Shown in pieces: positions 41,536-45,816 of a DNA stretch of 45,816 nucleotides. The notes under the pieces are model-generated. The model was not told the DNA's origin and did no database searches. It saw only the letters and a list, made by a program, of their open reading frames with translations. The stretch lies in the NCBI RefSeq assembly GCF_003601925.1, contig NZ_QZWH01000042.1, positions 1 to 45,816 of the forward strand. Reading direction: 5' to 3'. Positions within the stretch are counted from its first letter, which is position 1. Every line of letters begins with the position of its first letter. The position numbers and the translations under genes were made by a program. The stretch is from Buttiauxella izardii (lineage in GTDB: Bacteria > Pseudomonadota > Gammaproteobacteria > Enterobacterales > Enterobacteriaceae).

Positions 41536-42471
41536 ATGAATTATTCGTTACGTCAGTTAAAAGTCTTCGTCGCAGTCGCTCATGCCGGAAGTTTTAGCCG
41601 GGCAGGGGAGCAAATTGGCTTGAGCCAGTCGGCGGTCAGTCACAGCGTGAAAGAGCTTGAGAGCGAAATCGGTGTCAAACTCTTGGATCGCACCACGCGA
41701 GAAGTGGTGTTAACGGAAGCGGGCCAGCAACTGGCGGCGCGTCTCGAACGCCTGTTGGAAGAGTTGACCAGCACACTGCTGGACACGCGAAGCGTTGGGC
41801 ATCAGTTAAGCGGAACAGTGCGCGTCGCCGCCAGCCAGACTATCTCCGCTCATTTAATGCCGCAGTCCATTGCCGCAGCCGCGCTGGAATTTCCCGCAAT
41901 TCGATTTGTGCTTCATGACCGCCCGCAACAGTGGGTGCTGCAAAGCATTCGGCAAGGAGAAGTGGATTTTGGCATGGTTATCGACCCGATTCAGGCAAGT
42001 GACCTGGATTGCGAGGCCGTCCTTTCCGAGCCGTTCTTATTACTGTGCCGCAATGATCATCCATTAGCAGCTCAGGAACAGGTTCCGTGGCAAGCATTGC
42101 AAGGGGCAAATCTGGTTTTGCAGGATTACGCGTCGGGAAGCCGTCCGCTGATTGATGATGCATTGCTTCGTCAGGGAATTGAGACAAACATTGTGCAGCA
42201 GATTGGCCACCCGGCGACGCTTTTCCCGATGGTGGAAGCGGGAATCGGCATCAGCGTACTTCCCGCGCTGGCATTGCCTTTGCCACAGGGGCGGCCGCTG
42301 GTTGTCAGGCCGCTGATTCCCGTTGTTGACCGGCAGTTAATGTTGGTGCGGCGCAAAAACCGCTCACTTTCGCGTGCGGCAGAAGCCATCTGGCAGGTGG
42401 TTCGCCAGCAGGCGCAGCAGTTAACCGCGGCTCGTCTGGGCGATCCACTGTTTAATCACGATCAGATGTAG
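41536..42471 (+). CDS. yfeR: LysR family regulator YfeR
   Basis: A 311-residue LysR-type regulator matching E. coli YfeR. The N-terminal winged helix has [20 protein letters not shown] and [20 protein letters not shown] (residues 5-52). A periplasmic-binding-like effector domain follows from about residue 90. It is transcribed divergently from yfeH, the usual arrangement for a LysR regulator and its target; in E. coli it has been linked to salt-responsive control of yfeH. No classical Shine-Dalgarno is seen; the 90-base gap upstream holds AT-rich TTTATTGAATGCATTAATGA-like symmetry typical of LysR sites. Confidence 0.93.
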   Translation: MNYSLRQLKVFVAVAHAGSFSRAGEQIGLSQSAVSHSVKELESEIGVKLLDRTTREVVLTEAGQQLAARLERLLEELTSTLLDTRSVGHQLSGTVRVAASQTISAHLMPQSIAAAALEFPAIRFVLHDRPQQWVLQSIRQGEVDFGMVIDPIQASDLDCEAVLSEPFLLLCRNDHPLAAQEQVPWQALQGANLVLQDYASGSRPLIDDALLRQGIETNIVQQIGHPATLFPMVEAGIGISVLPALALPLPQGRPLVVRPLIPVVDRQLMLVRRKNRSLSRAAEAIWQVVRQQAQQLTAARLGDPLFNHDQM

Positions 42472-42806
42472 ATATCAATCTGGTGTTCATCGGAAGGTTT
42501 ATTCACCCCTTCGACTCTCGCTTGCTGCTGTTCCTGCTTTTGCTGGGCCTGTTCAGCTTGCTCGCGCTGGAGTTGGGCCAGTTGCGCCTGCAACATCTTA
42601 ATTTGCGCTTGAATCAGCTCTTGTTGCTTCTGCTTTTCTTCGGTTGTCCCGCTGCCGTTAGCAATATCTTTCGCTTGTTGAGTCAGTTTGGTGATTTGCT
42701 GCGTGATGCGGGTGATTTGCGACGCCAGATCGTTGCCGCCGGAGCTTTTTGAAGAAGCACTGCTTGCCTGAGGTGACGGTGTGGACGTGTTGATAGTGGT
42801 GCTCAT
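42462..42806 (-). CDS. FlxA-like coiled-coil protein
   Basis: A 114-residue cytoplasmic protein resembling FlxA-like proteins. A serine/threonine-rich lead of about 25 residues is followed by a long glutamine-rich heptad region ([20 protein letters not shown], then [17 protein letters not shown]) predicted to be a coiled coil, and a short end QIDIYI. FlxA of E. coli is flagellar-class regulated but its role is unknown. GAGGA lies six bases before the start. The gene's 3' end overlaps that of yfeR by ten bases in convergent orientation. No neighbours suggest a function. Confidence 0.75.
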   Translation of the reverse strand: MSTTINTSTPSPQASSASSKSSGGNDLASQITRITQQITKLTQQAKDIANGSGTTEEKQKQQELIQAQIKMLQAQLAQLQREQAEQAQQKQEQQQARVEGVNKPSDEHQIDIYI

Positions 42807-42887
42807 AATTATTCCTCGAGGGATTGATTAGAGCTGTTATCGGCCAGGCAGGGGTAAATCTTGAATGGAAAGTGGTGAGTCAGAAAC

Positions 42888-42915
42888 GAAAAAAGCGCCT
42901 AAAGGCGCTTTTTTC
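42888..42915 (-). terminator. Terminator of the tRNA Val-Lys operon
   Basis: GAAAAAAGCGCCT, loop AA, AGGCGCTTTTTTC. It lies seven bases past the tRNA-Lys CCA end on the minus strand and ends that transcript. Confidence 0.88.
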
Positions 42916-42921
42916 TAAATT

Positions 42922-42997
42922 TGGTGGGGCGTGCAGGATTCGAACCTGCGACCAATTGATTAAAAGTCAACTGCTCTACCAACTGAGCTAACGCCCC
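42922..42997 (-). tRNA. lysV: tRNA-Lys (UUU anticodon)
   Basis: 76 bases including encoded CCA; minus-strand sequence begins GGGGCGTTAGCTCAGTTGG and has the anticodon TTT in GACTTTTAATC, and the T-loop GGTTCGAATCC. It is the last tRNA of the cluster, three bases after a tRNA-Val, as lysV follows the val genes in E. coli. Confidence 0.97.
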
Positions 42998-43000
42998 GAA

Positions 43001-43076
43001 TGGTGGGTGATGACGGGCTCGAACCGCCGACCCCCTCCGTGTAAAGGAGGTGCTCTACCAACTGAGCTAATCACCC
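43001..43076 (-). tRNA. valY: tRNA-Val (UAC anticodon), copy nearest tRNA-Lys
   Basis: 76 bases with encoded CCA; minus strand begins GGGTGATTAGCTCAGTTGG. Anticodon TAC lies in the loop TTTACAC between the CCTCC/GGAGG stem. It is identical in sequence to the two following copies. The copy letters are assigned by analogy with E. coli order. Confidence 0.96.
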
Positions 43077-43109
43077 AAACTTCGGTACTGCTATTGCAAG
43101 AGGCGATAA

Positions 43110-43185
43110 TGGTGGGTGATGACGGGCTCGAACCGCCGACCCCCTCCGTGTAAAGGAGGTGCTCTACCAACTGAGCTAATCACCC
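43110..43185 (-). tRNA. valX: tRNA-Val (UAC anticodon), middle copy
   Basis: The same 76-base gene as its neighbours, with encoded CCA and TAC anticodon. A 33-base spacer (43077-43109) separates it from the preceding copy in the list. Confidence 0.96.
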
Positions 43186-43228
43186 AAATCTTATCTCTTG
43201 CTACACTGCGGAATCACTCACTAATGAA

Positions 43229-43304
43229 TGGTGGGTGATGACGGGCTCGAACCGCCGACCCCCTCCGTGTAAAGGAGGTGCTCTACCAACTGAGCTAATC
43301 ACCC
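43229..43304 (-). tRNA. valU: tRNA-Val (UAC anticodon), promoter-proximal copy
   Basis: The same 76-base gene with encoded CCA. It is first in the transcript, about 18 bases after the promoter -10 box. A 43-base spacer separates it from the middle copy. Confidence 0.96.
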
Positions 43305-43321
43305 CCGCTGTGTGGAGTCGC

Positions 43322-43349
43322 ATTATAGGGAGAGTTGAAAATGAGTCAA
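43322..43349 (-). promoter_or_regulatory. Sigma-70 promoter of the Val-Lys tRNA operon
   Basis: On the minus strand TTGACT (43344-43349) and TATAAT (43322-43327) are 16 bases apart. The perfect -10 box is followed by GCGACTCC, a G/C-containing discriminator that fits stringent control of stable RNA. Confidence 0.85.
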
Positions 43350-43565
43350 CGCCTTTTCTAAAGATTTTGTTCGTTCGTCGTAAAAATAAACAATGCGATC
43401 GGTAAATGTCCATGGGTGATTGATTTGCCACCAGAATATGTGGATTCCTGATAACTCAAGGTAACGTCATTGAGGAATTAGCGCACAGTGGTAGAATGTT
43501 GCCCGACTCAATATTCCCTGGCATTTGCCGGTTTCCCGGTACTTTTGCGTAATTAAGGCCGTTCA

Positions 43566-44981
43566 ATGAAAATCAAAACTCGCTTTGCGCCAAGCCCAAC
43601 AGGCTATTTGCACGTTGGTGGTGCTCGTACCGCTCTTTACTCATGGCTTTTTGCTCGTAACCACGATGGCGAATTCGTGTTGCGTATAGAAGACACTGAC
43701 CTCGAGCGTTCAACTCCAGAAGCTATCGAAGCTATTATGGATGGCATGAATTGGTTGAGCCTTGAGTGGGACGAAGGCCCGTACTACCAGACCAAGCGCT
43801 TTGATCGTTACAACGCGGTTATCGACGAAATGCTGGAAGCGGGTACGGCGTTTAAATGCTACTGCTCTAAAGAACGCCTTGAAGCGCTGCGCGAAGAACA
43901 AATGGCTAACGGCGACAAGCCACGTTATGACGGCCGCTGCCGCCACGGTCATGAGCATCATGAAGCCGACGAGCCTTGCGTGGTGCGTTTTGCTAACCCG
44001 CAAGAAGGTTCAGTGATTTTTGATGACCAGATTCGTGGCCCAATCGAATTCAGCAACCAGGAACTCGACGATCTGATCATTCGCCGTACCGATGGTTCTC
44101 CAACTTACAACTTCTGTGTTGTTGTGGATGACTGGGATATGGAAATCACCCACGTTGTTCGTGGTGAAGACCATATCAACAACACTCCGCGCCAGATCAA
44201 CATCCTGAAAGCATTGAACGCGCCCGTTCCAGTTTATGCGCACGTTTCTATGATTAACGGTGACGACGGTAAAAAACTGTCTAAACGCCACGGTGCGGTC
44301 AGCGTAATGCAGTATCGTGATGATGGTTATCTGCCAGAAGCACTGTTGAACTACCTCGTGCGTCTGGGCTGGTCCCATGGCGACCAGGAGATCTTTACTC
44401 GCGAAGAGATGATCAAACTGTTCACGCTCGATTCAGTCAGCAAATCGGCCAGCGCATTCAACACTGAAAAACTTCAGTGGCTGAACCACCATTACATTAA
44501 CCATCTGGCTCCTGAATATGTTGCAACGCATCTGCAATGGCATATTGAGCAGCAAAACATTGATACCCGTAATGGCCCGCAACTGGCTGAACTGGTGAAA
44601 CTGCTGGGCGATCGTTGCAAAACTCTGAAAGAGATGGCCGAAACTTGCCGCTACTTCTATGAAGACTTCAGCGAGTTTGATGCAGACGCGGCGAAGAAAC
44701 ACCTGCGCCCGGTTGCTCGTCAGCCGCTGGAAGTGGTGCGCGACAAACTGGCTGCGTTAACTGACTGGACTGCGGAGAATGTTCATAACGCGATTCAGGC
44801 AACAGCGGATGAGCTGGAAATCGGGATGGGTAAAGTGGGTATGCCACTGCGCGTCGCGGTAACTGGGGCAGGACAGTCACCGGGCCTTGATGTGACTGTG
44901 CATGCTATTGGCAAACAGCGCTCGATTGCACGTATCAACCAGGCTCTGGAATTTATTGCTGCACGCGAAGCGCAACAGTAA
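43566..44981 (+). CDS. gltX: Glutamyl-tRNA synthetase
   Basis: A 471-residue class I aminoacyl-tRNA synthetase that charges tRNA-Glu. The HIGH-type motif is [19 protein letters not shown] near residue 8, and the KMSKS-type motif is [13 protein letters not shown] near residue 236. A zinc site of the E. coli type is visible in [16 protein letters not shown] with the later GRCRHGHEH (about residues 98-129). The C-terminal anticodon-binding domain ends [12 protein letters not shown]. It is divergent from the tRNA operon and followed by a terminator. Confidence 0.98.
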   Translation: MKIKTRFAPSPTGYLHVGGARTALYSWLFARNHDGEFVLRIEDTDLERSTPEAIEAIMDGMNWLSLEWDEGPYYQTKRFDRYNAVIDEMLEAGTAFKCYCSKERLEALREEQMANGDKPRYDGRCRHGHEHHEADEPCVVRFANPQEGSVIFDDQIRGPIEFSNQELDDLIIRRTDGSPTYNFCVVVDDWDMEITHVVRGEDHINNTPRQINILKALNAPVPVYAHVSMINGDDGKKLSKRHGAVSVMQYRDDGYLPEALLNYLVRLGWSHGDQEIFTREEMIKLFTLDSVSKSASAFNTEKLQWLNHHYINHLAPEYVATHLQWHIEQQNIDTRNGPQLAELVKLLGDRCKTLKEMAETCRYFYEDFSEFDADAAKKHLRPVARQPLEVVRDKLAALTDWTAENVHNAIQATADELEIGMGKVGMPLRVAVTGAGQSPGLDVTVHAIGKQRSIARINQALEFIAAREAQQ

Positions 44982-45000
44982 AAACTAAAGCTAAAAATTA

Positions 45001-45023
45001 AGCCGGCTGATGCCGGCTTTTTT
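45001..45023. terminator. Terminator between gltX and the YfeC/YfeD-like gene
   Basis: AGCCGGC, loop TGAT, GCCGGCT, then T run. It is a strong GC stem and serves convergent genes; the A-rich left side also allows use by the minus-strand gene. Confidence 0.88.
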
Positions 45024-45032
45024 ACAATCATC

Positions 45033-45386
45033 TTACTCGTCGCGAATACCTAATCGTTTCAAAACCCCAGCAATACCTTCCCGAAGTATCAGTGCTGACA
45101 TCTTTTCCTGCTCGCTAATCGACATCTGTTTCATTGATTTCAGCAGAAGGCCTTCGAGTGAATTGTCGTTTACCTGGTAGTTTCCGAGCTTTTCTGAAAT
45201 GCGTTTCGCACTATTAATAAATTCGCGAACACGCTCGTCCACGTGAATCAGGCGAGCCTTGCCACCTTGAACTCCGGGCTTTTGAGTTGTTAACCAGCTT
45301 TCCTTTCGTACCCATTTGTTGATTGTTTGGCGACTATAACCAGTAATCATCGCCAGCTCTTCCGGGGTCATACGTTCCTTGAGCAC
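45033..45386 (-). CDS. YfeC/YfeD-like putative DNA-binding regulator (DUF1323)
   Basis: A 117-residue protein similar to E. coli YfeC and YfeD, which also lie beside gltX and the alaXW tRNA genes. The N-terminus is a MerR/excisionase-like helix-turn-helix (MTPEELAMITGYSRQTINKW, residues 6-25), followed by GGKARLIHVDERVREFI, shared with both E. coli proteins. The C-terminal half (LREGIAGVLKRLGI) matches the family end. Targets are unknown. Only one copy is present here, so I do not choose between the two names. The gene is on the minus strand, converging on gltX. Confidence 0.82.
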   Translation of the reverse strand: MLKERMTPEELAMITGYSRQTINKWVRKESWLTTQKPGVQGGKARLIHVDERVREFINSAKRISEKLGNYQVNDNSLEGLLLKSMKQMSISEQEKMSALILREGIAGVLKRLGIRDE

Positions 45387-45544
45387 AGTTTTTCCTTAGT
45401 TCCAAAAGGGTTATTAGGGGTTCATTTTAGGGGATCATTTTACTGGAAACTGTGACAGGATTAACTACCGCAGGACGAGAAGCAATTGAGATCTCCCGGA
45501 TTGTTTGCTTTTTCGGCGATTGGTCGCAGAAGAAGAATTTGCCG

Positions 45545-45573
45545 TTGACACTATTCAATGGGTTTCATATGAT
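45545..45573 (+). promoter_or_regulatory. Sigma-70 promoter of the tRNA-Ala genes
   Basis: TTGACA (45545-45550) and TATGAT (45568-45573) with an optimal 17-base spacer. The discriminator GCCGCCCG is GC-rich, the hallmark of growth-rate and stringent control of stable RNA. It lies about 28 bases before the first tRNA. Confidence 0.9.
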
Positions 45574-45607
45574 GCCGCCCGTCGATACGACAAGGTGTTT
45601 ACGGTAC

Positions 45608-45683
<76 letters not shown>

Positions 45684-45727
45684 AATCTTTACCAGCAAGA
45701 TTTGACCGATTAACACAACCCATTCGT

Positions 45728-45803
<76 letters not shown>

Positions 45804-45816
45804 AAATTCGAAACCC

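Noticed and set aside
42922-43304. Regular near-identical repeats with spacers, CRISPR-like at first sight
   Set aside because: The repeats are 76-base tRNA genes with cloverleaf, TAC anticodon and CCA end.

Overview
The window is a chromosomal segment of a member of the Enterobacteriaceae. The gene order cysPUWAM / crr-ptsI-ptsH / cysK / cysZ / zipA-ligA-ypeB / yfeH-yfeR / lysV-valYXU / gltX / alaXW and the hemF-amiA-ypeA-yfeZ-yfeY-yfeX and nudK-ypfG-tktB-talA-maeB blocks match the E. coli region around 52-55 min, and the proteins are close to their E. coli counterparts. Several differences argue against Escherichia itself: a napFDABC operon without napGH lies next to nudK, no eut operon separates hemF from maeB, and a rhamnoside gene cluster sits between cysM and crr. 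A related plant, water or soil enteric genus is likely; the genus cannot be fixed from this sequence alone.

Layout. (1) 1-4444: the 3' part of an Rhs polymorphic toxin gene with a GC-rich YD-repeat core and an AT-rich, exchanged C-terminal toxin tip, its probable immunity gene, a decayed second Rhs core end, and a frameshifted small membrane protein. (2) 4445-5193: AT-rich DNA without a gene, ending in a nap promoter with FNR- and NarP-like sites. (3) 5194-9480: napFDABC, the periplasmic nitrate reductase system. (4) 9490-21669: housekeeping genes nudK, ypfG, tktB-talA (minus), maeB, hemF-amiA (minus), ypeA-yfeZ-yfeY and yfeX, with REP-like repeats in several gaps. (5) 21895-26702: the sulfate/thiosulfate ABC importer cysPUWA and cysteine synthase B cysM. 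(6) 26912-31860: an accessory locus with an AraC-type regulator, an MFS sugar transporter and a cytoplasmic GH78 alpha-L-rhamnosidase. (7) 31939-36795 (minus): crr-ptsI-ptsH, cysK and cysZ. (8) 37026-42806: zipA, ligA, ypeB, an ERIC repeat, divergent yfeH/yfeR and a FlxA-like gene. (9) 42922-45803: tRNA-Lys and three tRNA-Val (minus), gltX, a YfeC/YfeD-like regulator and two tRNA-Ala.

How the parts work together. The cys genes import sulfate and thiosulfate (CysPUWA, CysZ) and make cysteine (CysK from sulfide, CysM also from thiosulfate). NapC-NapB-NapA carry quinol electrons to periplasmic nitrate. EI/HPr/EIIA-Glc phosphorylate PTS sugars and set catabolite control. The rhamnoside locus probably imports a small rhamnosylated sugar and hydrolyses it inside the cell.

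The most interesting parts are the Rhs tip/immunity/remnant cluster, including an unusual cysteine-rich tail on the toxin and a homopolymer frameshift in the neighbouring membrane protein, the compact rhamnoside locus, and a perfect 13-bp inverted repeat between amiA and ypeA. I did not see a CRISPR array, phage, or insertion sequence. No clearly novel multi-gene system could be demonstrated from the sequence alone.
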